Assembly (NCBI GenBank): GCA_036346375.1 | Contig: CM070503.1 | Coordinates: 2,852,001 to 2,916,000 of the forward strand | Length of the DNA stretch: 64,000 nucleotides | Direction: 5' to 3' | DNA from: Guadua angustifolia | Lineage: Eukaryota > Streptophyta > Magnoliopsida > Poales > Poaceae | Part shown: one piece after another, positions 33,711-46,291 of the stretch | Position numbering within the stretch: the first letter of the stretch is position 1 | Layout: the number at the start of each line of letters is the position of its first letter | The notes under the pieces: model-generated | Told to the model about the DNA's origin: nothing | What the model saw: the letters and a program-made list of their open reading frames with translations, nothing else | The model's database searches: none | Translations under genes and position numbers: made by a program

Positions 33711-35387
33711 ATCTCCCCTTGTTTAGTGATTGATGACAACATACCTTTTCTAAGTCAATGATATCTCAAACATTTTGCAAAACAGAGTTAGTTTGAAAGA
33801 GCATAAGCAGTTTATACAAAAATAATAATATTTATGCTCCCCATAAATATGTGCAAGATAGAATATATCAGAGCATCAAAACTGAGCATTAAAACTAGAG
33901 CAAAGTATTATCATCATAGCATCCAAGAGCATTTCAATACATAACCAAAGCATATAGAGTTCAGATCCAACAACACAGAGGTATAAAGATACATAAGACT
34001 TAAGCTAAACTCTAGATTCCCCTATAGACTCCTTATATATAGTAGCTCAGACCAGAGAACTATCTTCTTAAATTATCCCCCTTTGGCATCAATTGCCAAA
34101 AATGGTGCTACTTGCGCTTGGAGAAAGTTCTTTTGAGCTGACTGAAAATTGAGCTTTTGCGAGGAGGGGAGTCAATCTTCAGCTCATCATCAGACTTTTC
34201 CTGAGCTTGTGAATTGGGCACTGAGGCCATAGCTTGATCATGCCAGCTCGGATAGTCTGGATCACCAGGCTGGACAAACCACTTTTGGAAGTCTTGTTGC
34301 ATCTTGTTCAAAGACTCATTGATGGCCATTGTAGAATTAGTAATCTCACAAAATTCATCAAAAGTGCACTGCTGAAAGTTTCGTTGATATTCCTCAAGTG
34401 TCTTGTGAGCATTTTCAGTGAAGTCAAAATGATCTACTAGATTTTCACCAATCCAGTCTAGAGCATTCCGGTTGTGCTTAAAACCATCATTGACTTGGCT
34501 GAAAAGATTCTTCTGATTCTGATTGATCTTTAAATTAATATCATACATCCTGTCTTTCAGAAGGTTTTGATTGGTACTGATTTTCTCGATCCAATTTCTC
34601 AAATCCCATTGATTGCTTCTGATTTTGTCAAACCTTGTAGAAGTTTCATTTCTAAACTTGGTTTGCTCTTCATACTAATTTCTCATGATTTCTTGGACTT
34701 GCTCATTGTACTGCTGCATTGCTCTCATTTGTTCTTCATGCCTTTGAGCAGCTAGTCTTTGATCTTCCTCATATCTTACTTGGAATCCTCTTTGATTAGC
34801 ATAATGTTACTGCTTATATGATTGAAACCAAGCAGGCTGTGTGTCTTAGAGGCTTTCCTAACCTGGGAAAGTGTCTTGTTTACCATGCTCTTAGTGAGCC
34901 TCTGGAGGTGGAGGATAAAAAGTTTGATCAGGCTCTTGAGGTAGTCCTGACCCTCCTGTCTCATAATCATGGGCTCCTGGTCTTACACCTTGATCCTCCA
35001 TAAATCTAGCAGCTGCAGCCAACTCCTAGAGATGGTGAATTTGTTGTTCCTCACCCTGAGATTGAGCAACTGAGCTGGAGACTACCTGAGTAGCAGCATC
35101 ATCTTCATAAGAGAGCTTTCTCGGATCCAAATGACTATCTCCATATACTTTAGTTGGCTCTTCTTGCTGAAAGATCGTTCTTGATGCTGAGTGTTCCATC
35201 ATAGGATAAGCTGGGACACTTGGAACAGGAATATCTGGAATTGGTGAATGAGCAGACTGATGTCCATGGCTGCTACTTCTTGGAGCTATGAAGCTTCCAG
35301 CTAGACTATATCCTTCATCATGAAATCCACTGTGAATACTTGGTTCATTTTTTCTGTCAGACCCTTTTGCACTAAGATGACTACCCT
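33711..35387 (-). pseudogene. Copia element 3' internal region: end of env-like ORF
   Basis: The minus strand carries the C-terminal part of the env-like third ORF. The most intact piece is 34602-34108 (164 aa, predicted mainly helical, rich in Gln and Asn, ending SIFSQLKRTFSKRK). Upstream pieces at 35387-34620 are broken by stops. This ORF follows pol in SIRE/Maximus-type elements and has no established function. Bases 33711-34100 are the 3' untranslated internal region. Confidence 0.55.
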
Positions 35388-35396
35388 GAATTTGAG

Positions 35397-38300
35397 GAAA
35401 TTTTTTTTAATAATACATTTTTTATTCGGAATTTCAAAAATATTCCACCAAAAAATCGAACGGCGCCGTCAAGACGGCGAACGTCTTGACACGAGTCGAA
35501 AAGGCACTGTCGCACGACGAAAGTGCTTATAGAGGTCGTCAGACGACTAACGTCTGCATGAAGAACAGAATACTTGAATTTTTGTATTTAATATTTTTGT
35601 TGACAATTTTGTTGTAAATTGGTTGTACATAATTGTCTGTAATGAATCGGAAAAATTATTTTATTTCGTTAGTGATACGATTTCACTTAGGGTTTTCGTA
35701 GCCTCGTAAGGTCCGCCGAATATGGTAGAAAAATGACGGGAAAAAGCACGAAGCGCCTCACATAACGTGGCATACCACTTCGATCTTGCGTGAGATGGTC
35801 GGACGTTAATGACATTTTGTTACCAAAATCGAAAAGGCACTCGCGCACGCAACAGCGAATCGTGGCCACTTAGGGTTTTCGTAGTCTCATGACAATAGGA
35901 CATGGTCCAAAAATACGAAAAAATCAAGGGCGGGCTACGCAATGCGGCTACCACTTACGTATGGGCGAGATAGCCGGACGTTGCCTCGGCATTTTGTTGC
36001 TAAAATCGGAAAAAGCACTTGCGCCACGAAACCATGGAAACTTTTACGACGTCGAAAATTTTTGAAACTCTTTATGGAGGTTCCCGATATATCGCTGATA
36101 TTACCATAAAAATTTCAAATGATTTTAAGATATGAGGATTTTTAAAATTCAAACAATACATATATAAGGGCACATACAATCAAAGTTCGGATGATAAAAT
36201 AACCAAAAGATTAGATGATATTACAAGGGCATTACAACAAAGGATTTAACTAACTAACGAAAAGCACTGCTCGTCATGGTGGAACAAATGATCGTTCCGC
36301 CTATCCGGTACAAACCCGAAATGATGTAAGATATTTTCGATATTACCCGACCCGTTCTAATATTATGACGGTCCTCGACACCGCTCAATCCCTACTATGA
36401 AAGAACTCCATAGGGTTCCGCAGTGCTCCCAGCTGTCGCCCATTGGGTGTCCTATGCCGTACGTCTCGGGTGTATAAGACTTAAATTGGTTGTTGTTTAT
36501 GTGGATTTCTGCCCTCCCATATGGGCATGTCATCCCGATTCCCGGCGTCCCCTATGTTAATACCACCCGGGTTTCCGGATGGTCTGTGCAACGAGTCAAA
36601 GATTTGTTGCGTGTTGCGGACCTCGATCATTGCTTCCTTGTCCCTTCTTCTTCGAGAAGAGGAATCCTCCCGCACTTCTTTGTGTTGGCTGCTGGCGGAG
36701 ACATGCGGAGACGCCGCCTGCTTCGCTCGCACTCCACTATATGGTGCGAGCTTTGTGTTGGGCTTATCCTTGAACAACCTGGAGCGTGCCTGCAATAATA
36801 CAAAGATGCCCGCTTTGGTCGTTGAATAACACCGTAGGCGTACTTTCGGATTTGGCTTTTTCGGCGGTAGTGGCACCACGGAGAGGGTTGCTCCCCGCTT
36901 ATCCCATACAGAAGCATGAGATGTGGGTGGTACGCCTCCGGGTCCACCCGTTGAAGTACCAAAGACTGTTCATCTCGGCCAAGGGCACCAGAGAATCTCC
37001 CATCCGCTAGATCATCGTGGCGTATCAACCACCGCCTCCGTGCCATGTACGCAAACGTCGGGCTTTGGGTGGCTCGAGGAGGTTCCTCCTTTGACTTGTT
37101 GATGTTCGCAAGTGTCCTTTTGAACTCCTCAGATGCGATGAACTTGTTTAGAACTACTACTTTGTGAGTTCAACATGAGTATGTCGCATGAAACTCACCG
37201 ATCGGTTGGCCCCTTGCACACCGCCCTAAGCTCGGGTCGATCTAGAAAAGGACATATCCGGCGGCCTCTCCACCGGGTGAAGTTCTCAGCGGCGGGTAGT
37301 TGTCGTGGCGCTTGTTGAGATATTCAGAGTCACGCCGTTCCTACCGCCGATCCATTGGAAGAAGCAACACCGCCCTCGTCGAGAAAAGAAAGAACGATGC
37401 ATGAGATGGTAGTGTTACTCAGATTGTGGACGCCAGAGGGTTTACCTTGTAGGTGCGGGCACAACAAGAGGAGCGCTGGCGCCGTGTTCCATGGGTAGAT
37501 TGCATCATCTTGGCCGTGAGGTTGCGATCACATTTCGGTCGGGCAACTCCGGAGAATTGGGCGCCGACGCAACTCTCATCCCGGATATTCGGGTGGATGA
37601 CTTCGCTTCTCAAGAGGCGATAGAGAACGACATTGTGGTTTGGCTGTGTTGGATGTCTACCCCTCGGACTGTTTTATAGTGGTAGTGAGGGTTACTCCAC
37701 ACAATTACAGACTCTTGCCGCAGCTGTTGCGGCGTGTGCGCGGTTGTCATTTCATGGCGTGTTGCGGCGTGTTGTCATTTCATGGCGTGTTGCGCGTGTT
37801 GTCATTTAATGGCGTGTTGTTGTCTCAAAGGTAAAGTCGCTAGCAATGAGTAGTCACATCGCTACCGAAAAGTCATTGCGTGTGTTGTCGTGTCGACTTG
37901 GTAAAGTCGCTAGCAATGAGTAGTCACATCGCTACCGAAAAGTCATTATTCGCGTCTGTTGTCATGTCTTCGTGGTAAAGGTGCTACCAAAGAGTAAAGG
38001 TGCTAGGTGTGTGACAAAGCCGCCTAGGCGATGAAAGGAACAACTAAGCACGTAAGATTAAGTTTACAAAAATACAAATGCAAGTGCAACATATTTCAAA
38101 TGAAACACTTAGTACATAACATACTAGCAATAATAAAAATCAAAAGAAACTACTGCTTCCTCGCTCGGGAGGCCTCCTCCTCCGAACTCAGGGTCCCGCG
38201 AGTACGCCAACCACGAGGCGCTGCGGTGGGGCCTCTGCGACCTAGCCGAGGCGTCGCGTGCGCCGAGTAGCTCGCGGCTTGCCGGGCGCCCGCATCTTCT

Positions 38301-38735
38301 TGACCAGGCTGCTGCGGTGGTGGCGCTCCGACGGCCAGGATGATGATGCCTCACCCCAAAGACGTCCGTGGAGAGGTAATCACGAGTCCTCCGGTCCGGG
38401 CACGCCCTCATCGTCGTAGTCGCCGAGCGTGTACAAAAATTCAAGATTCTGTTCTTGCCGCCGTTAGTCGTCAGCGATGCCTCAGAAGACGCGTTAAATG
38501 CGGCGACAGTGCCTTTTTGGCTCTGTCGACGCGTTCGCTGCTGGCGATAGGCACTGTTGTTCTGCCGCGACGTTACGCCGTCTGACGAGGCCACGCGGCG
38601 CTTCGGGCACTGCCGCCTGTATTTTTTCTATTTAGGCCTGTCGCACGTCCAACGTCTGAGGTATATTTCTGAATTTTTTTTTCGGTGGAATATTTTTGAA
38701 ATTCCGAATAAAAAATGTATTATTAAAAAAAATTC
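35397..38735. mobile_element. Non-autonomous MULE, 3,339 bp, with 9-bp target duplication
   Basis: The terminal inverted repeats are about 60 bp: GAAATTTTTTTTAATAATAC on the left, and the right end inverted reads GAATTTTTTTTAATAATACA, continuing through ATTCGGAATTTCAAAAATAT. A perfect 9-bp repeat GAATTTGAG flanks it (35388-35396 and 38736-38744), which is diagnostic of Mutator-like elements. The interior has GC-rich, gene-like DNA at 36480-37680, with minus-strand frames of 132 and 139 codons (36879-36481, 37046-36627) that I could not assign. It also has a two-copy repeat of about 74 bp at 37825-37955 and short TCATTTCATGGCGTGTTG repeats at 37745-37820. No MuDR transposase was recognised. 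The gene-like interior raises the possibility of a Pack-MULE. Confidence 0.92.
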
Positions 38736-38744
38736 GAATTTGAG

Positions 38745-40126
38745 AGTGAAGAGAATGATGGCTGTAGCTACCACTTCTTGGAGCTACAAAACTTCCAGCA
38801 TGACTATTTCTTTCATCATCAGATTCATCATGGGCACTTGGCTCATTCCCTTCTTCAGGATCTGACTCTACAAACTCTTGGACAAGTTCCACACTGGGCT
38901 GTTCTTCCTCTTCTTCCATATTTGGTTGTGTTGGTTCTTTCTCTTCATGTGATTGATTTTGCTGTAAGGAGTGAAGAAATCCAGACACCCTAAGTGCTTC
39001 CCCTGTTGCTTTGTGCATGGAGTTCTTTTTGGAAAAACACTTGAAATCCCTATTCAGTTTTCTTGAGAAATTATCCCTTGGGATAGCATCATTTGAGTGA
39101 TCTACTGAGCAAAGGGTAGTGGACTAGCCATTTTTCTGTAGACTACCTCTTCCATTTCTCCAAAGATATAATATACTAAGTCAATTGGCTGCCTAGCCAA
39201 TATTAAATGAAGAAGCCAAGCTAAAGTGGGGGTCACACCTTCTCTATATCTAGATTTGGGAAAAATGGTGTGTCTCAAGAGCATCAGCGGGATTTTGGCT
39301 TCCTCTGACGGACAGTGAACCCGATTTGGACTGAAGTTTGCTTCAGTGATGTCTCTGTAAATATGAGCTGATACTCGCAGATCTGGCATGTCTCCCACTT
39401 GCCTCCATATTTGTCTAGAGAATATTCTGTCATGAATTCTAGTCCTGTTGAGCAAAGGACTAGAAGCACCAATAACAGTTTCAAATTGGGGTGACCTCAC
39501 TTTTCTTATTTTTCCATCTATAGTAAACATGATATAGCGCCTTTGCTTATTCACTAAAAGAGAAGCATAGAACTCTAGGATTCTATTTATACTCCAAGGA
39601 ATAGTGCTGTTAGACATATTTGCTAGTCCAGGAGTTGAATTTATGCACTCAAACAATCTACTAGAACCAGCCACTGAGTTTACTTGATTTCAGTCCACAT
39701 ATTGGTGATTTGTCAGGGCAAACAGAGGATTCCCATTTTTGTGTCTCCTACGCTTGTATCCAATGAAATATTCCTTTGTAAATTTGTGATAAAGTTTTCA
39801 TCTAGTGGAGGGCTGTTGACTGGAAACCATACCTTTTCATTCACTAATCTTATTGCCCCCAACTTTTTCCCTCCAAGTGTGGCAAGCCTTTCCTAGTCAA
39901 GCATGTCTACTTCATCAACTAGATCTTTATCCTCTAAAATGGGATTGCCACTTGGCTCATAATCACTGTCTTCTGAGGAGGAGGATTCAGACTAAGCAGT
40001 CACTTTGCCTTTCCTTTTCTGTGGATGTGAGGTGACCACTTTTCTGTTTATCCTGCCAGCAGTATGAGTATCTTGCAGAAGCACTGGTCCTTGAGGCTGC
40101 CTGGACAAAGATATGCCTGGGGATGC
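38745..40126 (-). pseudogene. Copia element env-like ORF, central part (putative plant transposon protein domain)
   Basis: The minus-strand frame 39674-39102 (190 aa) resembles the putative plant transposon protein domain found in env-like ORFs of SIRE-type copia elements. Features include WSINRILEFYASL, RSPQFETVIGA and a hydrophobic LAWLLHLILARQPIDLVYYI helix. The acidic stretch EEEEEQPSVELVQEFVESDP follows at about 38930-38870. The frame continues on the far side of the MULE at 35387. A few stops and frameshifts mark it as decayed. Confidence 0.55.
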
Positions 40127-40602
40127 TGTGGAGTATATAGACCCCAGGTATCTGCATGGCAGGCCGTGAGGACCACCCAGGAGGGGATGGGCCAAGCCGA
40201 CTGCATGAAGATGGGTATTGCCCAGGAGGCAGGCCGCCATGCGCAGCAAGGAAACCCCGAAGATGGAAACCAACCCTGCTTAGGGAGGATACAATTGTAA
40301 TCCTAGCCGCTATCATGTATAACGGATAAGGAAAGAGATACAATCTCCACCTCGTATCCGAGTGGGACTCCTTTTTGTAACCGCCCTCCTCTGCTATATA
40401 AAGGGAGGGGCGGGGAGGCATAAAGCACGGACAACATCATCAGCTATAAGCTAGCCACATATAATTCCAGAGCACAGGACTAGGGTATTATCTCCACCGC
40501 GAGAGCCCGAACCTGTATAATTTCCCGTGTCTTGTGCTACCATCGAGTTCTTGATCCAGCGCATAGCCCCATATAAATTATTGCCGGTAACAAACACCGA
40601 CG

Positions 40603-41990
40603 GTTGGCGCGCCGTAGGGCGGCGTCAAGATCAATTGCCGAGCTCGATGGCGATCTTCGACAGCTTTGGCGGCGGCTGGAGGCTGGCCGTTTTTCATGCG
40701 AAAATAGTTTTTTGCTGCCGGCGACTGTTCTTCTGCAATCATGCATGCGTGCAAGAGGTGCTCCTTGGCGACTAGATAATCCTGCGGCCGGAGAGCACTC
40801 GTTGGGCAGCGTCCTCGTGATTTCTCGCTGGCGACTAGAAGTCTCCGAGTGCATGCATGCAAGACGCTTTCCAGCCGACTAGAAGGCGTGCGGCTAGATT
40901 GGTTTTTAGTCGGCGCTTGGAGATCACGATTGTGGTTTTGTTCTATGCATGCAGGCCAAAGAGAAAAGAAAAGAGATCGGCGGCTGAGAGTTGCAGAAGC
41001 ATAGGAAGGAAAGAAGAAACAGAGAGCAGCGCGATGCGGAACTTCGGCGCTACAGTAATCGCACCGCTACAGTAGCGCGATGCTACAGTACCCGTGGAGC
41101 TACAGTGCGCGCAGGTCTTGGATCCTTGGCGTTCTCGGTGGTCAGTGCTCGTGGGGAAAAAGAATCAACGTCAGCCAAACTTGAAGATCGATGCATGCAT
41201 GCAACATGTGCTGTCCTGGCCGGCGGCAGTACATCCAACAAGCAACTAGATAATTTGTGGCCGTCGCACCAAGCGAAAAGACTCTGAACTAGATAATTTG
41301 CGGCGGCTGCTCCACATCGCTCAAAAATCACAGCTTCGGTAGCGGCTTGGTCTTCACGCGACGCCCGGCAGCTCGAAAGATTCATCGTAAAAAATCGCCG
41401 ATTCGCCGAGCCGACATCTCGGCGAGCTGCCGCTTCAAAGCCGGAGAACCGCTCAAGAAACTTTAGACGACTTTCGCTTCGAGTCAAGTAGAAGACCAGC
41501 GAAGTTCGGCTGAACCACCGAGGACGAGAAGCAACAAAACCTTCTCGGCAAGGTCATCGTGGAGGTGCTATGCTCACGCCCTAGGAGTTCAGACACGACG
41601 CCACAGCATTAATTCCCATGGAGAAGCAATCAAATCAGAGGGAAACAGAGCTCGCCATCCGACCACTTGGAACCGAGCCAAAATTAGTCGGCGAGCTAAC
41701 AGCCTAAGTCTTTTAATATTTAAATTATGCATTCAAATATGCAAATTTTAATTTTTATATATATCCGAAAGTGGCTTAAAAATTATTCGGATCACTCGGT
41801 AGTTTTTGCAAAAGATATATACTACTCGATTCCTCTCGATTATTGTTTCAGAAATTATTTCGATGTCGGTATTAAGCCCCACACATATAATGCATGGAGG
41901 CACTAAACTGGCGCTTCCACCGATCGATTCGCCGACATTTCAAACTCGGGGTCAGACTGCCACTCGATCGCTTTTGCTACTACAAACAAC
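40603..41990. other. LARD internal leader
   Basis: GC-rich non-coding leader after the first LTR. It contains several GCTACAGTA-type words at 41045-41115 and repeated GCATGCATGC tracts. The overlapping open frames on both strands reflect composition and have no recognised domain. Confidence 0.5.
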
Positions 41991-43150
41991 CCAGAGCGCC
42001 ACCTCGGCCGCCACGAGCCTAACGCCAACTTTGGCACGGCCACGAAGCCTACGCCGCGCTACCAGCGCCAACTCCGAACGGCCACGAGCCCACGCCACGC
42101 TTCGAAGCGCCACCTCGCGCGCCACGAGCCTTACGCCAGTGTTCTCGAAGCGCCACATTCGCACGGCCAAGAGCCACGCCAGCTTCGAAGCGCCACATTC
42201 GCACGGCCAAGAGTTTACGCCGCGCTTCGAAGCGCCACATTCGCACGCTAAGAGCCACGCCCGGCGCCACCTCCACGACGCCACGAAGCCTACGCCAGCC
42301 TCCGAAGCGCCACCTCGCGACGGCCACGAAGCCGCGCCACGCCGAAGCACCACCTCCGTGACGACCACGAAGTTTACGCCAAATACTTCGAAGCGCCACA
42401 TTCGCACGGCCAAGAGCCACGCCACGCTTCGAAGCGCCACCTCCAAGACGGCCACGAAGCCTACGCCATTACGCCGAAGCGCCACATTCGCACGGCCAAG
42501 AGCCACGCCACGCCGAAGCGCCACATTCGCACGACCAAGAGTTTCGCCGCGCCGAAGCGCCACATTCGCGACGGTTAAGAGCCACGCCCGAGCTTCGCAA
42601 AGTTACCTCGCGACGCCCACGAACCACGCCAGCCTTGAAGCCACCACTCAAGACGCCACGAAGCCACGCCAGCGCCGAAGCGCCACCTCAAGACGCCACG
42701 AAGTTTACGCCACGCCAGCGCCACATTCGCACGCCCAGAGCCACGCCAATACTCGAAGCGCCACCTCAAGACGGCCACGAAGCCTACGCCGCCGCCGAAG
42801 CGCCACATTCGCACGCCAAGAGCCACGCCATACTTCGAAGCGCCACATTCGGCATGGCTAAGAGTTTACGCCGCGCTTCGAAGCGCCACATTCGCACGGC
42901 CAAGAGCCACGCCACCGCTTCGAAGCGCCACCTCCAAGACGCCACGAGCCTACGCTGCTTGAAGCCACCTCCTAGACGGCCATTAAGCACGCCCAGCTTC
43001 GAAGCGCCACCTTCGCACGACCACGAGCCTCGCCGCGCCGAAGGCCACCTTTTGGCACGCTAAGAGCCAACACCTGCGCCCAAGCGCCACTTTCGCTGAC
43101 GACCACGAGCCTCACGATCGCCTTCGAAGGCATTTTCGCACGGCCACGAG
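41990..43150. repeat. Degenerate GC-rich tandem array, unit about 40 bp
   Basis: Roughly 25-30 units follow the pattern CGAAGCGCCACATTCGCACG then GCCAAGAGCCACGCC or GCCACGAAGCCTACGCC, with unit length varying from about 33 to 45 bp. The array is open on both strands (351 codons at 41806-42861 plus, 203 codons minus) only because the unit lacks stops. I do not regard either as a gene. Variation is dominated by small indels rather than substitutions. Confidence 0.85.
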
Positions 43151-44140
43151 CCTATGCTCGCCCACGAGCAAGGACGCACGATCGTCAAGAACATATGGAG
43201 CATAAAGCGGCTAAGTCGCTTTTACTCAATTATGTCATTATAAATAAAATTGTTGGCTTTCTTGACTTGCTACTTAGTTAATCCACAACTAAGCGAGAAG
43301 TCGGGGCTACACTCTAATAGTGTTAGCATGCTTAACTCTGCTGGGAAGATTACTTGTTTCAAGAGATGCTATGTGTCGAATTTTTATTCAATTGACTTGC
43401 TACTTAGTTAATCCACAACTAAGCAAGAAGTCGGGTTACACCTAATAGTGTGCGATGCGCATCTTTTTTCTTAATGATTGCAAATAAACCGAAAAGGCAT
43501 TCCGAGTTGTGAAGCTCTAACCCCATGAACGGTGAACTTTAGTCACCCAAAGCGCTGCTGGGAAAAAGAGCCATGAGCCGACTCGACGCTCGGGGCTAGA
43601 CTAGTCGCAAGAGTGCTTAAACAAAAGGAGTCAAACCACTCGGATTAATTCAAAATCAATAAGAAAAAGGAGTAAAAAACTCTAAAATTATATATAAACC
43701 AGTCGGACACCACATCCGAGTGAATTATTTTTACATTGCCTATGTTCTGCATATACATGATTTCAGGGCTATTAAATTTGGAGGCGACGCGTGTGGGCCA
43801 ACGTTTCAACGACGACATCAACAACTTCGACGACGAATGAATTTAAAGGAGCGACGCTGAGTTTCGCCTTGAGCAGGAAAAGCGTTTTGACCTCTGCATA
43901 TCGTTTGGGATACGGTATGCCCCATGATGGGCCATCGGTCAGACATCGCGATCGGCCGGATATAATTCAACGCATGGAGCTCTATTGAGTCCTTCACGAT
44001 CTCTTTGCCTACAATGGGCACTCTACCGAAAGGAAAACAAGTTGGGAAACTACATCAAGAATCGAAGCACTTTCGTGAAGCGTGACTCGCTTGGGGCTGC
44101 GACCAAGAAGGCGCAATTCGATCGCAGCACTCGGGGCTAC
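43151..44140. repeat. LARD internal 3' part with a 60-bp direct repeat
   Basis: The segment TTGACTTGCTACTTAGTTAA then TCCACAACTAAGC...AAGTCGG occurs at about 43262-43322 and 43390-43450. The second copy is shorter by several single bases. The region ends with the purine-rich tract just before the second LTR. No coding region. Confidence 0.6.
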
Positions 44141-44618
44141 TGTGGAGTATATAGACCCAGATGTCTGCATGGCAGTCGTGAGGACCACCCAGAGGGATGG
44201 GCCAAGCCGATCGCATGAAGATGGGTATTGCCCAGAGGCAAGCCGCCAGCGCAAAGAAGGAAACCCAAGATGGAAACCAACCCTACTTAGGGAGGATACA
44301 ATTGTAATCCTAGCCGCTATCATGTATAACGGATAAGAAAAGAGATACAATCTCCACCTCGTATCCGAGTGGGACTCCTTTTTGTAACCGCCCTGCTCTG
44401 CTATATAAAGGGAGGGGCGGGGAGGCATAAAGCACGGACAACATCATCAGCTATAAGCCAGCCACATATAATTCCAGAGCACAGGACTAGGGTATTATCT
44501 CCACCGCGAGAGCCCGAACCTGTATAATTTCCCGTGTCTTGTGCTACCATCGAGTTCTTGATCCAGCGCATAGCCCCATATAAATTATTGCCGGTAATAA
44601 TTTCCCGTGTCTTGTGCT

Positions 44619-46291
44619 ACCATGTGAAGTGACCACTTTTACGCTTATCCCGCCAAAGAAGATGAGTATCTTGCGTAAGCCGGTCCTTGAGGTTTGCTCG
44701 ACAAAGATATGCACCGGATGCATTGATTGTTTTCTATTTCTTTCCTTGAACTTTCTCTACTAGTTTCTCTAGCTGACCCCTCTTCTCAGGATTCTTAGAC
44801 CTCGACATTGTGAGAAAGCTGACTTCAACAAAAGAACACTGCTCAATCTAACTCAGAAGAACCTTTTGCCAAGCACAATACTGACCAGACCTAAGAAGAG
44901 ACAAGAGATTGAACTAAGGACTAAGTTCTAGGTCTAGGGTTTGGCATGAACAAGAGAAGGAAAGGTCCTGGGGAAAACTCACCAGTCTTGGAGAAAGATT
45001 TCTTGCGCAGGAAGGACAGTAGAACACCGTTGACAAAGCCCGATGTGGGTTTACTATGGTGCAAGATGTGAGAAGATTTAGGTCTTGAGAGATTGCGCAA
45101 GCGAGTCGGGTGAAGATGGGGAATTTTGGCCGATGGAAGTTACAGCAGTAAAGGAAGAGATAGAGCAAAAGAGGTCTTGGTAACTGGTGTCTTTTAAGTC
45201 GGGGTAGTTGGAGGAGACAGGCGTCCATATTTTGGTGGAGGGACCCATTAAGGTAACTGACTTTGGGGAGTAAATATGGGTCCTGAAAACAGGAGCAGGG
45301 TAGCAAGAGATAAGTCCTAAAAAATTTGGATACCATTTTGAACAATTTTTGAAAAGTGGTGAGCAAATTTTTAAAAAGAGTTCAAATTAGTTTGAATTTA
45401 GGTAAGAATCAGACAAAGAGTTACACATGAGAATGCCAGACTGACTTGAGGAGAACAGAGAGTTTTCTTTTTGCGTCAGACTTAATATTTTAATAAGATC
45501 ATTTTGCGACGGACTAAGTCATATTTGGTCCGTTTTTAAAGAGTTTTGTTCTGAACAAGATCAGTAACAAAATTTCTTCTACGCCGAACTAAAAACACTT
45601 AGTCTGTAGCAAATGAGCTTCTGATGCCATGATGGTCCGTCACAATTGTGTAACTCTCGGTTCTTTTCATTTTATTTAAGTCCGCAGTACATGTGTATCT
45701 CTCTGCTTTTAGAAATTAAGAAGCATAGCTAGACTCTTGGAGATTTTCAAGAATCCACTTGAAGAGTCAACTAAAAATCAAAAGATGGATCCTGAAAAAT
45801 CTTCAGATAAAAATTCAATCAACCAACAAGTACACAAAACAATGATGGATTTTGAATCCTTTGGAAATGTGTGAGCCTTTATTTCCAAATGAGCATGAGT
45901 ATATGCAACTCAAGTTCAACTGAAAGACTCAAGTGCTGAATGGGGACACTAGGTTAATCTTGCAGCTAAATTTTGAGTGAAAACAGATATGGCTTATTTC
46001 ACTACAGTTTAGATAGGATGAGATAAAAGCATAGAAAGGAGAGGCTTACAACAACATTTACCAATTTTAGTTGTAGAGACTCCTTTTACTTAGAAATATA
46101 GCTCTATCATGTTTCAGCATTTGGGATTAATTTGTTCACATAGTGGGTATCAAGGAATGCACAACAAGCAAACTTGGCTCTCCCTTAATGTGACATTATC
46201 AAGCAACATTTGAAAAGGCAATAATGTTCAATTCATTTCTCAATTTAGAGAATCCGGCCTCATCAAGGGGTTTAGTGAAAATATTAGCCAA
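44619..46291 (-). pseudogene. Copia element: start of env-like ORF and pol-env spacer
   Basis: On the minus strand an ATG near 44806 opens a short Lys/Glu-rich frame (starting MSRSKNPEKRGQLEKL) that runs toward the LARD insertion. This is the likely N-terminus of the env-like ORF. Bases 44810-46290 are the spacer between RNase H and that ORF. It includes CGGACTAAGTC...GGTCCG pairs (45505-45660) like those in the LTR at 32940-33370. The 150-codon frame at 45366-44914 lies in the leader and is not assigned. Confidence 0.5.

Larger units (their letters stand above)
40127..44600 (+). mobile_element. Non-autonomous LTR retrotransposon (LARD-type), 4.5 kb
   Basis: The paired LTRs are 40127-40602 and about 44141-44600. 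The LTR starts TGTGGAGTATATAGACCC; the first ends CGACG, where CGACA would be canonical. GTTGGCGCGCC follows as the primer-binding region, and CACTCGGGGCTAC precedes the second LTR as a purine-rich tract. The TATA region GCTATATAAAGGGAGGGGCG is conserved in both. The interior (about 3.5 kb) encodes no gag or pol; it holds a GC-rich array. It is inserted in the env-like ORF of the copia element. The flanks do not show a simple 5-bp duplication; about 100 bp of host sequence is repeated on both sides instead. Confidence 0.85.

Noticed and set aside
37730..37960. CRISPR-like repeats
   Set aside because: Two long tandem units and short degenerate repeats inside a eukaryotic MULE, with no regular repeat-spacer structure.
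41806..42861. 351-codon open frame on the plus strand
   Set aside because: It is produced by a 40-bp GC-rich tandem array without stop codons. The minus strand is equally open, and composition is low-complexity Ala/Arg/Pro/His.
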